From NCBI GenBank assembly GCA_002692965.1, contig NZNC01000004.1, forward strand, positions 62,001 to 126,000: a stretch of DNA of 64,000 nt, in the 5' to 3' direction. This DNA is from Haliea sp. Lineage in GTDB: Bacteria; Pseudomonadota; Gammaproteobacteria; Pseudomonadales; Halieaceae. The notes beneath the pieces are model-generated. The model did not search any database, had not been told where the DNA came from, and was given only the letters and a program-made list of their open reading frames with translations. Shown one piece after another: positions 1-9,433 of the stretch (position 1 is its first letter; each line of letters starts with the position of its first letter). Made by a program: the position numbers and the translations under genes.

Positions 1-1170
1 CGCGCCCTGGAAAACCCCGAAGGCAACAGCGGCGGCGAGGTCTACTATGACAACCGCGTGACCAGCGTGCTGGACGTGCTTTCCGGGGGCATGGGGGAGC
101 GTTTTGAACGCACCTACTCCGCGCCCTTTGCCCTGCTCTCTTTCGAGAAACAAACAATCAAGGACGCCGCGGGCAATGACATCCGCGACTTCCCGCCTCT
201 CGAGCACGCCGGCCGGCACCTGGACGACCCGGCGGACAAGTGGCCAGACGTGGCCCGCAAGAGCGCCGTGGGACTGGGCATCGGCTTGTTGTTCTCGGCC
301 CTGTTGATCCTGCCCCAGTGGTGGTGGCTGCGGGGGAGTACCTATCCCTGGTACGCCTCCTGGGCGGTGCAGGCCACCCTGGTGAGTCTGGCCGCGTGGA
401 TGGTCTATCTCAGCCGCTACTACCATATTCTGGGCACCGACCTGGGCGGCGCCGACGTGCTCTACCAGTCAATCAAGGGCATCCGCACCGGCGTATTGCT
501 GGGCACCCTGGCGACCCTGGTGATGCTGCCCATTGCGGTCAGCCTGGGCGTCATGGCCGGCTACTTCAAGGGTTGGGTGGACGATGTGGTGCAGTACCTC
601 TACACCACCCTCAGCTCGATCCCCGGCATCCTGCTGATCGCCGCCTCGGTGCTGCTGTTCCAGGTCTATATCGACCTCAACCCCGACTTTTTCGACGTCG
701 GCATGGAAAAGGCAGACGCCCGCTTTATCGCCCTGTGCTTCATCCTGGGGGTCACCAGCTGGTCATCCCTGTGCCGGCTGATTCGCGCGGAGACCCTGAA
801 AATCAGCCAGCTCGGCTATGTGCAGGCGGCCCACGCCTTCGGTGTCAGCCACACGCGGATCCTGGCCCGGCATATCCTGCCGAACACCGTGCACATCATC
901 CTGATCACCTTCGTCCTCGACTTCAGCGCCCTGGTGCTGGCCGAGGCGGTGCTCTCCTACATCGGTGTGGGCGTCGACCCGTCCATGGGCAGCTGGGGCA
1001 ACATGATCAACGGCGCGCGCTCGGAGCTGTCGCGCACGCCGACCATCTGGTGGACCCTCAGCGGGGCCTTCGTCTTCATGTTCACCCTGGTCCTCGCCGC
1101 CAATCTCTTCGCCGACCTGGTGCGGGATGCCTTCGACCCGCGAACCAGCCTGCGGAGGGCGGAGGCATGA
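1..1170 (+). CDS. Peptide-type ABC transporter permease (DppC/OppC/YejE family), 5' end outside window
   Basis: This is an inner-membrane permease of a binding-protein-dependent importer for peptides or similar solutes. The frame is open from base 1, so the true start lies upstream; the GTG at 58 is only the first in-window start-like codon. About five to six hydrophobic segments are visible. The family's cytoplasmic EAA loop, which docks the ATPase, reads AAHAFG followed 11 residues later by ILPN (about 840-895). The C-terminus ends with VRDAFDPR, typical of this family. Its stop overlaps the ATPase gene start (ATGA). The region before the GTDxGGxD motif holds hydrophobic segments and is longer than in simple DppC proteins, closer to YejE. 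The substrate cannot be told from sequence. Confidence 0.88.
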   Translation, partial: RALENPEGNSGGEVYYDNRVTSVLDVLSGGMGERFERTYSAPFALLSFEKQTIKDAAGNDIRDFPPLEHAGRHLDDPADKWPDVARKSAVGLGIGLLFSALLILPQWWWLRGSTYPWYASWAVQATLVSLAAWMVYLSRYYHILGTDLGGADVLYQSIKGIRTGVLLGTLATLVMLPIAVSLGVMAGYFKGWVDDVVQYLYTTLSSIPGILLIAASVLLFQVYIDLNPDFFDVGMEKADARFIALCFILGVTSWSSLCRLIRAETLKISQLGYVQAAHAFGVSHTRILARHILPNTVHIILITFVLDFSALVLAEAVLSYIGVGVDPSMGSWGNMINGARSELSRTPTIWWTLSGAFVFMFTLVLAANLFADLVRDAFDPRTSLRRAEA

Positions 1171-2795
1171 GCCGACAGCAAAAGGAAACGACCATGACTG
1201 CGGGCAGCCTGGCCATCAGGGACCTGGAGGTGATAGTGGCGGAGAGTGGCGAGGCCATTCTCAAGGGCGTCAGCCTGGAGCTGCAGGCTGGGAAAATATT
1301 CGCCCTGGTGGGGGAGTCCGGCAGCGGCAAGTCGGTCACCTCCCTGGCCAGCATGCGCCTGCTGCCGGAAGCCCTGCGCATCACGGCGGGCCAGGTATTC
1401 CTGGGCCAGGAAGATCTGTTCAATCTGCCCGAGGCGCGGATGCAGGAAGTGCGCGGCCGGCGTGTCGCGATGATTTTCCAGAACGCCATGAGTGCCCTCA
1501 ACCCGGTACAGACCGTGGGGCAGCAGGTCGCCGAGACCCTGAAACTGCATACGGCCCTGCGCGGGCAGGCCCTGCGCCAGCGGGTGGTCGACCTGTTTGC
1601 CGAGGTGGGCATTCCCCAGCCTGAGCAACGCTTTGGCTTCTTTCCCCACCAGCTGTCCGGCGGGCAGCAACAACGGGTGATGATCGCCCTGGCCCTGGCC
1701 TGCGAGCCGGAAGTGCTGATTGCCGACGAACCCACCACGGCCCTGGATGTCACCATCCAGGACCAGGTGCTGCGCCTGATCCGCGAGCTGACCCACTCCC
1801 GCCAGCTTGCCGTCCTGCTGATTACCCACGACATGGGCGTGGTGCGACAAACTGCCGACGAGGTCGGCGTGATGTTCCGCGGGGAGCTGATCGAACGCGC
1901 CGCGGTGGACGACTTCTTCCGGGCGCCGAAACAGGCCTACAGCCGCGCCCTGATTGATGCCCTGCCCGATCTCGGCCACTTCCGCGAGCCGACAAGCGAA
2001 GCACCGCTCCTGGTGCTGGATGACGTCAAGGTCCACTTCCCGGTGCGCAGGGGTCTGCTGCAGCGGGTTGTCGACTACACTCGCGCCGTTGACGGGGTCT
2101 CGCTGGAGATTCGCCGCGGGGAAACCTTTGCCCTGGTGGGGGAGTCCGGCAGCGGCAAGTCCACCCTGGGACGGGCCATTCTCAACCTCGAAGCCATTGC
2201 CGGCGGCAGCATTCACTTCCGCGGCGAGTCACTCCACAAGCTCGATCGCAATGGCATGCTCCCCTGGCGGCGCGAGATACAGGTGATCTTCCAGAACCCC
2301 TTCTCCTCCATGAACCCGCGCATGAGCGTCGGCGAGATCATCGCCGAAGGCATGCTGAGTCTCGGGGTGGAAGCGGATGCCGGACGGCGCGAGGCACGGA
2401 TTCGCGAGCTCTTGCAGCGGGTCAGGCTGGAGCCCTCACATGCCAGCCGCTACCCCCATGAGTTTTCCGGGGGCCAGTTGCAGCGTGTCGCCATTGCGCG
2501 CGCCCTGGCGGTCAACCCGCAGCTGATTATCTGCGACGAGCCCACCAGTGCGCTGGATGTTTCGATTCGCGCCGAGGTACTGGAACTGCTGGCGGAACTG
2601 CAGCGGGAGTTCGGGGTATCCTACCTGTTCATCACCCACGACCTGTCTATCGTGCCCTCGCTGGCGCACCGGGTCGGGGTCATGCAATGGGGGAAACTGG
2701 TGGAACAGGGCACCGCGGAGCAGATTCTGACCGCACCGCAGCACCCCTACACCCAGGCCCTGCTGGCCTCGGTGCCCACCCTGGACACTACATGA
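1167..2795 (+). CDS. Double ABC ATPase of peptide-type importer (YejF-like)
   Basis: This is the cytoplasmic energy subunit, with two fused nucleotide-binding domains. Each has a Walker A (GESGSGKS), a signature motif (LSGGQQQR in the first, FSGGQLQR in the second), a Walker B ([20 protein letters not shown]) and the OppD/OppF-type C-terminal extension (PYTQALL at the end). The first ATG (1167) overlaps the permease stop. A second in-frame ATG at 1194 has AAAGGAA just upstream and is an equally good start; the choice changes nine residues. 542 aa fits the 530-550 aa YejF/GsiA type. Operon with the permease; it converges on gdhA with an 8-bp overlap. Exact orthology to YejF is inferred. Confidence 0.9.
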   Translation: MSRQQKETTMTAGSLAIRDLEVIVAESGEAILKGVSLELQAGKIFALVGESGSGKSVTSLASMRLLPEALRITAGQVFLGQEDLFNLPEARMQEVRGRRVAMIFQNAMSALNPVQTVGQQVAETLKLHTALRGQALRQRVVDLFAEVGIPQPEQRFGFFPHQLSGGQQQRVMIALALACEPEVLIADEPTTALDVTIQDQVLRLIRELTHSRQLAVLLITHDMGVVRQTADEVGVMFRGELIERAAVDDFFRAPKQAYSRALIDALPDLGHFREPTSEAPLLVLDDVKVHFPVRRGLLQRVVDYTRAVDGVSLEIRRGETFALVGESGSGKSTLGRAILNLEAIAGGSIHFRGESLHKLDRNGMLPWRREIQVIFQNPFSSMNPRMSVGEIIAEGMLSLGVEADAGRREARIRELLQRVRLEPSHASRYPHEFSGGQLQRVAIARALAVNPQLIICDEPTSALDVSIRAEVLELLAELQREFGVSYLFITHDLSIVPSLAHRVGVMQWGKLVEQGTAEQILTAPQHPYTQALLASVPTLDTT

Positions 2796-4143
2796 CGCCG
2801 TAGGCAATCATCGCCGCGGCCACCTTGTTGAAGCCGGCGATGTTGGCGCCCTTGAAGTAGTCGACATGACCGTCGGCGGCGGTGCCAAACTCCACGCACT
2901 GGTCGTGGATGCCGCGGATGATCTTGCGCAGATGCTCGTCGACCTCCTTGCGGGTCCACTGCAGGCGCAGGCTGTTCTGGCTCATTTCCAGGCCGGAAAC
3001 CCCCACACCGCCCGCATTGGCTGCCTTGCCCGGGGCGTGCAGGAGGGTTTTGCCCGACTGGATGGTGCGAATCGCCTCAGGGGTGGTGGGCATGTTGGCG
3101 CCCTCGGACAGGCCCCGGCAGCCGTTATCCAGCAGCATCCGGGCATCCTCGGCGGAGATCTCGTTCTGGGTGGCGCAGGGGAAGGCCAGATCGCAGGGTA
3201 CCGACCAGGGCTTCTCGCCTTCGTGGTAGGTGCCGCCGAACTCCCGCACATATTCCTCGATACGGCCGCGACGGTTGTTCTTCAGATCCATGACCCAGGC
3301 CAGCTTGGCCTTGTCGATACCCTCGGGATCGTGGATGTAACCAGCGGAATCGGAAAGCGTGACCACCTTGCCACCCAGCTCCAGCAACTTCTCCACACAG
3401 AAAGTCGCCACATTGCCGGACCCGGAGACCACACAGGTACGCCCCTCGATCGACTCATTGTGGTGCTGAAGCATCTCTTCCATCATGTAGACAGCACCGT
3501 AGCCGGTCGCTTCCGCGCGGATGCGGCTGCCGCCAAACTCCAGCGCCTTGCCGGTGAGGACGCCCTCGAAACGGTTCACGATGCGCTTGTACTGGCCGAA
3601 CATGTAGCCTACTTCCCTGGCACCCACGCCGATGTCCCCCGCGGGCACATCGGTATCCGGGCCAATATGCTTGTGCAGCTCGGTCATGAAAGCCTGGCAG
3701 AAACGCATGATCTCGCGATCACTCTTGCCCTTGGGGTCGAAATCCGCACCGCCCTTGCCGCCGCCCATGGGCAGGCCGGTGAGGCTGTTCTTGAACACCT
3801 GCTCGAAGGCGAGGAACTTGAGCACTGACTGGTTCACCGAAGGGTGAAAGCGGATGCCGCCCTTGTAGGGGCCGATGGCATTGTTTTGCTGTACGCGATA
3901 GCCGCGATTGACGCGGATCTCGCCGTTGTCATCCTCCCAGACAACCCGAAAGCTGACGATGCGGTCAGGCTCGGTCATGCGCTCCAGGATCTTGAGGTCC
4001 CGGTAGATCGGTTTGTCGGCGATATAGGGGATGATATCCATGGCCACTTCCTGCACCGCCTGCAGGAATTCCGGCTCGTTGGGGTTACGGCGCTCCACCC
4101 CGGCCATGAAGGTGGCCAGGTCATCGGCGTAGTGTGAGTTCAC
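2788..4143 (-). CDS. gdhA: NADP-type glutamate dehydrogenase
   Basis: Catalyses reductive amination of 2-oxoglutarate with ammonium to glutamate (nitrogen assimilation, cytoplasm). The catalytic-lysine block GLPMGGGKGGADFDPK and the upstream PYKGGIRFHP are the hexameric small-subunit GDH signatures; a Rossmann NAD(P) domain follows (VSGSGNVA). I place the start at the GTG at 4143, preceded by AGGAGAG at good spacing and giving 451 aa, against 447 in E. coli; a longer frame to 4236 has no RBS. A TATGAT -10-like hexamer lies upstream at 4193-4198, without a convincing -35. The gene stands alone and runs convergently into the ABC ATPase. Confidence 0.96.
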   Translation of the reverse strand: MNSHYADDLATFMAGVERRNPNEPEFLQAVQEVAMDIIPYIADKPIYRDLKILERMTEPDRIVSFRVVWEDDNGEIRVNRGYRVQQNNAIGPYKGGIRFHPSVNQSVLKFLAFEQVFKNSLTGLPMGGGKGGADFDPKGKSDREIMRFCQAFMTELHKHIGPDTDVPAGDIGVGAREVGYMFGQYKRIVNRFEGVLTGKALEFGGSRIRAEATGYGAVYMMEEMLQHHNESIEGRTCVVSGSGNVATFCVEKLLELGGKVVTLSDSAGYIHDPEGIDKAKLAWVMDLKNNRRGRIEEYVREFGGTYHEGEKPWSVPCDLAFPCATQNEISAEDARMLLDNGCRGLSEGANMPTTPEAIRTIQSGKTLLHAPGKAANAGGVGVSGLEMSQNSLRLQWTRKEVDEHLRKIIRGIHDQCVEFGTAADGHVDYFKGANIAGFNKVAAAMIAYGVM

Positions 4144-4288
4144 GCGTGCTCTCCTGATGCTTGCTGTTTTTGACGTCACGGGGTCATGACGCATCATAAT
4201 TGTGCTTAAACTGCACCCTGATGGTGCGGATGTCAAAATGCTGTGCGAGGGTAGCGGCAGACCGTGCCCACGTCTACCCGCACGTACA

Positions 4289-4957
4289 TCAGCGAGGCGG
4301 GTCGATACGCTGTGCGCTGGAGGTATTGACCCGAAACCAGCCGGCGATGGAATAGCGATCGCGGGCCGCGGGCAGAACCTCGTGGGGAAACTCCTCGCTC
4401 AGGAACACCACCAGGGTGCCCAGACGCGGCGACACCCTCAGCTCACCTTCCGCAGTATAGAGCACAAGTTCGCCACCTTCCCCCGGCTGCCAGTCGCGAT
4501 TGAGATAGGCCACCAGCGACAGGCGGCGGTTGGCCTCCCCAGCGAAGGCATCCACATGCCGCCGGTAGAAGTCCCCGGGGCCGTAATGGGCGAAGTGGCT
4601 CTCGAAGGAAAACAGGCCGAGCAGGAGCTCGCGATTCAAGCGGGTCTGCAGGGCCGCGCTCCAGTTCAGCCAGGCCTGCCCGGCGGGTGACTCACCATTG
4701 ATCCAGCAGATCGCATCCCGGCGCACGCTGCCCGCCAGGGTGAAGTCCTGTTGCCGACCAATGCCCGCCCGGTGGAACTGGCTGTCGGGCATCTGTCGCA
4801 GGTGCGTTAGCAGGCTCTCCTGCAGAGTGTCCGGCAGGGCATCCGGACAGACCGCATGGCCGCGGCCACGCAGCCCCTCCGCGAGAGCCGCAAACAGGCG
4901 ATCCTCGACCGGCAAGGCGCCGGCGTCAGCAGGCACAGCGGCAAGCGGGGCATTCAT
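4289..4957 (-). CDS. 2-oxoglutarate/Fe(II) oxygenase, prolyl-4-hydroxylase-like
   Basis: A 222-aa dioxygenase of the prolyl 4-hydroxylase superfamily. The iron triad is visible: His134-x-Asp136 (YRRHVDAF) and His192 (EFPHEV), with Arg201 nine residues later as the probable 2-oxoglutarate carboxylate ligand. The substrate is unknown; the family hydroxylates side chains in proteins, peptides or small molecules. The ATG at 4957 overlaps the stop of the upstream ATP-grasp gene (ATGA), so the two are translationally coupled and probably act together. No signal peptide, so cytoplasmic. The longest frame runs 61 codons further upstream inside the ATP-grasp gene and is rejected. Confidence 0.85.
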   Translation of the reverse strand: MNAPLAAVPADAGALPVEDRLFAALAEGLRGRGHAVCPDALPDTLQESLLTHLRQMPDSQFHRAGIGRQQDFTLAGSVRRDAICWINGESPAGQAWLNWSAALQTRLNRELLLGLFSFESHFAHYGPGDFYRRHVDAFAGEANRRLSLVAYLNRDWQPGEGGELVLYTAEGELRVSPRLGTLVVFLSEEFPHEVLPAARDRYSIAGWFRVNTSSAQRIDPPR

Positions 4958-6408
4958 CGGCCGCGACGTTCCAGGCGCTGCTGAAACTCGGCCATGATCA
5001 GCATGTAGAGCTCCTTGCCCAGGTAGGCATCCTCCACACGGTGTTCGATGCTCGGGTTGTCGTTCACCTCGAGCACATAGACCTGCTGGCCCTTCTGCTT
5101 GATATCCACGCCGTAGAGCCCCTGCCCCACCACCCGGCACGCCTTTAGCGCCGCATCGAGCACCACCTTGGGAACCTCAAAGGTCGGCAGGGTCTCGAAA
5201 CCCCCGGAACTGTGGCGCTTGGCACCGTGGTTGTAGATCTGCCAGTGGTTGCGTGCCATGTGGTAGCGACAGGCGTAAATTGCCCGCCCGGCGAGTACGC
5301 CGATACGCCAGTCGAAATCGGTGTAGAGATACTCCTGCACCAGCACCAGCGCCGTGTCACTGAGCAGTTCGGTCAGGCGCGCGGCGAGTTCCTCCCGCGT
5401 GTCGACCTTGAATACGCCCCGGGAGAAGGAGCCTTCGGGCATCTTCAACACACAGGGGTAGCCGAATTGTTCTTCGATGGCGTCCAGCTCCGCCTCGCCG
5501 GCACTGATCACCGTGCGCGTGCGCAGGGACGGTACCCGGTGGTAGCTGAAGGCGTCGTGCAGGAACACCTTGTTGCAGCAGCGCAGAATGGACGTGGAAT
5601 CGTCGATCACCACCAGGCCCTCGCGCTCGGCGCGGCGGGCCAGGCGGTAGGTGTAGTGATCAATGGCCGTGGTCTCGCGAATGAACAGGGCGTCGTACTG
5701 CGCTATCTGGCCGGCCTGCCGGGCGGTGATGGTTTCCGCATTGATACCCGATTTGGCCGCGGCAGTCACAAAACGCTTGATCGCCTCGCTGTCGCTCGGG
5801 GGAATCCGCTCCTCCGGATTGATCAGGATGGCCAGGTCCCAGCGCGAGGGCTTGCGCGCGGACGAAGAGCGCCAGACCTGTTCGATAAAACGGTCGAGAC
5901 GCGGCTGAAACAGCGCCCGCTGTTCGGAACTCAGCCGGGCATAGGCGTGGCGGCGAACACTCAGGCGCAGCTCGCCGCCCTCTTCGAATAGACGCAGGCA
6001 CAGCAGCGGCGCGGGGTAGCGATCGAACATGCGCCGGGCCAGGCGGGTCAGGCGCTCGTCCTCGACCCAACCAAAATAGGCGATACAGGTCAGCTCCCCG
6101 CCCGCCGCCTGCACCAGCCCGGCATAGCCCCCCAGGTTGACGTCATCGTCGGCGCCCAGGGTCAGGTCGCGCAGGTCATTGATGGTGCTGATGGTCGGCA
6201 GAACGCGGTGCTGCCGCGCCTCCGCCAGCAGGGAACAGTAATAGCCGCGACTGAGGTAATACTCGGTATCGCACAGGTTGATGATGCGGGTCTTCGGTTC
6301 GTTGCGCTTGGGGTAGTCCTGCAGGTAGCGCTCGAAGGAAATCACTTCCTGGGTCCCTTCCAGCAGCTGGGAATCGGCCTCGTCGACGACGATAATGGTC
6401 TTGTACAT
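4954..6408 (-). CDS. RimK-like ATP-grasp ligase with N-terminal RLAN-type domain
   Basis: A 484-aa two-part protein. The N-terminal half (about residues 1-200) resembles the RLAN region found before some RimK-like ligases. The C-terminal half is an ATP-grasp fold with an ATP-binding lysine and glycine-rich loop (CVLKMPEGSFSRGVFKV), VQEYLYTDFDWRIGV, and the metal-binding end motif LEVNDNPSIEHRVED. RimK relatives add glutamate or other amino acids to a peptide carboxylate using ATP. Here the acceptor is unknown. It is about 180 aa longer than RimK itself (300 aa), so it is not rimK. First gene of a two-gene operon with the hydroxylase at 4289-4957. Confidence 0.85.
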   Translation of the reverse strand: MYKTIIVVDEADSQLLEGTQEVISFERYLQDYPKRNEPKTRIINLCDTEYYLSRGYYCSLLAEARQHRVLPTISTINDLRDLTLGADDDVNLGGYAGLVQAAGGELTCIAYFGWVEDERLTRLARRMFDRYPAPLLCLRLFEEGGELRLSVRRHAYARLSSEQRALFQPRLDRFIEQVWRSSSARKPSRWDLAILINPEERIPPSDSEAIKRFVTAAAKSGINAETITARQAGQIAQYDALFIRETTAIDHYTYRLARRAEREGLVVIDDSTSILRCCNKVFLHDAFSYHRVPSLRTRTVISAGEAELDAIEEQFGYPCVLKMPEGSFSRGVFKVDTREELAARLTELLSDTALVLVQEYLYTDFDWRIGVLAGRAIYACRYHMARNHWQIYNHGAKRHSSGGFETLPTFEVPKVVLDAALKACRVVGQGLYGVDIKQKGQQVYVLEVNDNPSIEHRVEDAYLGKELYMLIMAEFQQRLERRGR

Positions 6409-6558
6409 GGGGAAATCTCACCGCGACCGGGTCGCGCTTGAACATGGCGGAAGAAAGCAGGCTAGATAGCACGCTGCCAGGGTGTTGGCAACCACGGTCA
6501 CTGGCAATCTGACTGCAGTGCGATAGCGTACACCCTGCCACAGACAGGGAAAGGATTC

Positions 6559-7869
6559 ATGCGCGAACTCTACTGGTTCCAAGGCGACCTGCGCCTGCAG
6601 GACAACCCCGGGCTGCTGGAGCACATTGCTGCCCGGGAACTGGTGCTGGTCTACATCTGGCAGGAGTGGCCCGCCTGGTGCAACCAGCACGGCATGGGGC
6701 CACAGCGTGAGCGCGTGCAATGGGAACACCTGCAGGCTCTGCAGACAGCGCTTCGCGCCCGCGATCAGGACCTGCTGGTCGTGCGCGGCCAGGCCGAGCA
6801 GGTACTCCCCCGGCTGGTGCGCCAGTGGCAGATTGAACGCGTGGGCACCAGTTTTCACCCCGGGGTCTACGAGGCGCGCCAACGCCGGATGCTGCAGGAG
6901 CGGCTCGCCGTGCCGCTACAGATACACCCGGGGAACAGCCTCTGGGAAAGGCGTCACCTGCCCTTCGCGCTGGACGACTTCCCCCCGCACTACACCCCCT
7001 TTCGGAAGGCGGTGGAAACCCTTCCCATACCTTCGCCCCTACAGGCGCCGGATCGCTTGCCACCGCCTCCCCGTGGGCTGGCCTTCCCGCCGTTGGCAGA
7101 GCCCTCGCGTCCGCCCACCGCCCTGCCTTTGCGCGGCGGCAGCCTGGCCGGGCGTCGGCGCCTGCAACAATACCTCGACGCGACGGACGGCCTGGCGGAC
7201 TATGCCCAGACCCGCAATACCCTCAATCCCTTCGATGGCTCCAGCACCCTCTCGCCGTGGCTGGCCGCCGGGGCGCTGTCAGCGCGGGAGGTCGCCCACG
7301 CGCTGGGCGCAGCCGAAGAGGCGTCCGGCAGCACCACGTCGACCGAGGCCCTGTTTCGCGAACTGCTGTGGCGGGAGTTCTTCCACTGGCGCGCCGCCCG
7401 CGATGGCCACTTCCTGTTCCGGCCCCACGGACGGGGCGTGCGCCGTCAGCGCCTGTGTACCTTCGATCCGCGAGCTTTCGCCCGCTGGTGCCAGGGTGAC
7501 ACCGACTATCCCCTGGTCAATGCCCTGCAGCGGCAACTGGTCGCCACCGGCTGGATGAGCAACCGCGGCCGCCAGATCAGCGCCAGCTGCCTGATACACG
7601 AGATGGGTGTGGACTGGCGCTTTGGCGCCGCCTTCTTCGAGCACCACCTGATCGACTTTGACATGGCCAGCAACTACGGCAACTGGCAATACATTGCCGG
7701 CGCAGGCGCCGACCCCCGCGGTGGCCGACACTTCAACCTGGACAAGCAGACACGGGAACACGACCCCGAGGGAGTCTTCATCGCCAAGTGGGGGGGACAC
7801 CGACCGCAGCAGCCTCGCTATGTCACTGACGCCGCGGACTGGCCGATCACTCTGCCTCAAGACGACTGA
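6559..7869 (+). CDS. DASH-family cryptochrome/photolyase
   Basis: Flavoprotein that uses blue/UV-A light, generally to repair cyclobutane pyrimidine dimers in single-stranded or looped DNA. The 436-aa frame has an N-terminal photolyase Rossmann domain (ELYWFQGDLRLQDNP) and a C-terminal FAD domain. The DASH hallmark ASNYGNWQYIAG followed by GADPRGGRHFNLDKQ is near the C-terminus. The start has GGAAAGGA upstream. It converges with the FeS photolyase gene and overlaps its end by 23 bp. Class I CPD photolyase is less likely given the DASH-type C-terminal block. Confidence 0.92.
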   Translation: MRELYWFQGDLRLQDNPGLLEHIAARELVLVYIWQEWPAWCNQHGMGPQRERVQWEHLQALQTALRARDQDLLVVRGQAEQVLPRLVRQWQIERVGTSFHPGVYEARQRRMLQERLAVPLQIHPGNSLWERRHLPFALDDFPPHYTPFRKAVETLPIPSPLQAPDRLPPPPRGLAFPPLAEPSRPPTALPLRGGSLAGRRRLQQYLDATDGLADYAQTRNTLNPFDGSSTLSPWLAAGALSAREVAHALGAAEEASGSTTSTEALFRELLWREFFHWRAARDGHFLFRPHGRGVRRQRLCTFDPRAFARWCQGDTDYPLVNALQRQLVATGWMSNRGRQISASCLIHEMGVDWRFGAAFFEHHLIDFDMASNYGNWQYIAGAGADPRGGRHFNLDKQTREHDPEGVFIAKWGGHRPQQPRYVTDAADWPITLPQDD

Positions 7870-9379
7870 GCAAGACCTCTCCCCAGTCGGTGATCGCCCG
7901 GCGCTCGGCGGCGGGCTTGCGCTGCCAATTGGCCAGCACCAGTTTCATGCGCGGGTTGCCGGAGAAACGCTGCCGGTGGCGGTCGATAAAATGCCAGTAC
8001 AGCGCATTGTAGGGGCAGGCGCCCTCGCCGGTGACCCGACGTGGATCGTAGCGGCAATGCCGGCAATGGTCGCCCTGGCGCTGGACGTATTTGCCGCTGG
8101 CGGCATAGGGCTTGCTGGCCATCAGGCCGTTGTCCGCATGCAGTGCCATCCCCAGAGTGTTGGGCAACTCCACCCACTCGAAAGCGTCCACATAGACGCC
8201 GAGATACCACTCGCAGACCGCCTCCACAGACAGGCCCGCGAGGAGGGCAAAATTGCCGATCACCATCAGCCGTTGGATGTGGTGTGCATACCCCAGTGAC
8301 AGGCTCTGCTCCAGGGCCTGGGAGAGACAGCGCATGTCCGTGTCACCGGTCCAGAACCATGGCGGCAGCGGACGGTGCGCCGACAGCGCATTGCGTTCAC
8401 GGTAGCCAGGCATTTCCAACCAGTAGATGCCGCGCACATATTCTCGCCAGCCCAATATCTGGCGGATAAAACCCTCCGCGGCCGCCAGTTCGCAGTCGCC
8501 CGCGCGCCAGGCTGATTCAACCCGGCGGCAGACGGCCAGGGGCTCGAGCAAGCCAATATTCAGATAGGCGGAGAGGCGGCTGTGGAAGAGCCAGGGCTCA
8601 CCGTCGGCCAGGGCATCCTGGTAGTGACCGAAGCGGGAGAGGCGCCGCCGGCAGAAGGCCTCCAGCTCGGCCTCGGCATCCTCCCGGGTCACGGCCCAGG
8701 CAAACTCCGACAGATCGCCCGGGCAGTCGGCAAAGCGTTCATCCACCTCGCGGATCACGGCCCGGGTCAGGGCATCAGGGGAGGTACCCTCCCGCGGCGG
8801 CGGCACGTCCTCACCCCGCCAACCGGCGCGGTTTTCGCGATCGTAGTTCCAGCGGCCTCCCTCGGGCCCGCCGTCGCCGTCCAGCAACAGGCCATAACGC
8901 TGCCGCATGTCACGGTAGAAATACTCCATGCGCAACTGCTTGCGCCCCGCCGCCCATTCGCGGAAGTCGCCATGGGAGGCCAGGAAACGGGTATCGCTCA
9001 GCAACTCGAAAGGCACATCCAGTGCCCGCGTCCAGTCGGCCATGGCGCGCCGCAGGCGATATTCGCCGGGCTCGGTGCAGCAGACCGCCTCGGGCTGCGT
9101 ATCCTCGACGGTACGGACAAGGGCATCAAAGAGGCTCGGGCACTGGCTCCCGAGATCAATATAGAGAACCCGCCAACCGGCGGATTCCAGCTCGCGGGCG
9201 AAGTGCCGCATGGCGGACAGCACCAGCACCAGCTTGTGCCGGTTGTGGCGCACGTAGCGGGTCTCCTCCACCACCTCGGCCATCAGCACGAGGTCGTGTT
9301 CCGGGTCGCCCTCTTGCAGAACCGGATTCTCGAAGGACAGCTGGTCGCCCAGCACCAATCTCAAGTGTCGAATCGTCAT
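7847..9379 (-). CDS. Prokaryotic FeS-containing (6-4) photolyase/cryptochrome (PhrB/CryPro type)
   Basis: Member of the bacterial photolyase-related family (COG3046) with an iron-sulfur cluster. Four cysteines, Cys351, Cys439, Cys442 and Cys455, match the 4Fe-4S ligands of Agrobacterium PhrB (350, 438, 441, 454) with an offset of one. The FAD/DNA-binding alpha-helical half contains GYAHHIQRLMV. Characterised relatives repair (6-4) photoproducts. I chose the ATG at 9379 (MTIRHLRLVLGDQLS), which matches the family N-terminus; the longer frame starts at 9403 without support. 510 aa is the usual length. Convergent with the DASH gene. Confidence 0.92.
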   Translation of the reverse strand: MTIRHLRLVLGDQLSFENPVLQEGDPEHDLVLMAEVVEETRYVRHNRHKLVLVLSAMRHFARELESAGWRVLYIDLGSQCPSLFDALVRTVEDTQPEAVCCTEPGEYRLRRAMADWTRALDVPFELLSDTRFLASHGDFREWAAGRKQLRMEYFYRDMRQRYGLLLDGDGGPEGGRWNYDRENRAGWRGEDVPPPREGTSPDALTRAVIREVDERFADCPGDLSEFAWAVTREDAEAELEAFCRRRLSRFGHYQDALADGEPWLFHSRLSAYLNIGLLEPLAVCRRVESAWRAGDCELAAAEGFIRQILGWREYVRGIYWLEMPGYRERNALSAHRPLPPWFWTGDTDMRCLSQALEQSLSLGYAHHIQRLMVIGNFALLAGLSVEAVCEWYLGVYVDAFEWVELPNTLGMALHADNGLMASKPYAASGKYVQRQGDHCRHCRYDPRRVTGEGACPYNALYWHFIDRHRQRFSGNPRMKLVLANWQRKPAAERRAITDWGEVLLSRLEAE

Positions 9380-9433
9380 GGCGGTAATACGCGGCAGCCA
9401 CACAAGTGGACTGCCGCGAACTGCGCCCGGGGC

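Noticed and set aside
240-1166. Upstream extension of the ABC ATPase frame
   Set aside because: It overlaps the permease out of frame with no homology; the ATGA junction at 1167 marks the start region.
4193-4221. Full promoter for gdhA
   Set aside because: TATGAT is present but no acceptable -35 lies 15-19 bp away, so only the -10-like site is mentioned in the gdhA entry.
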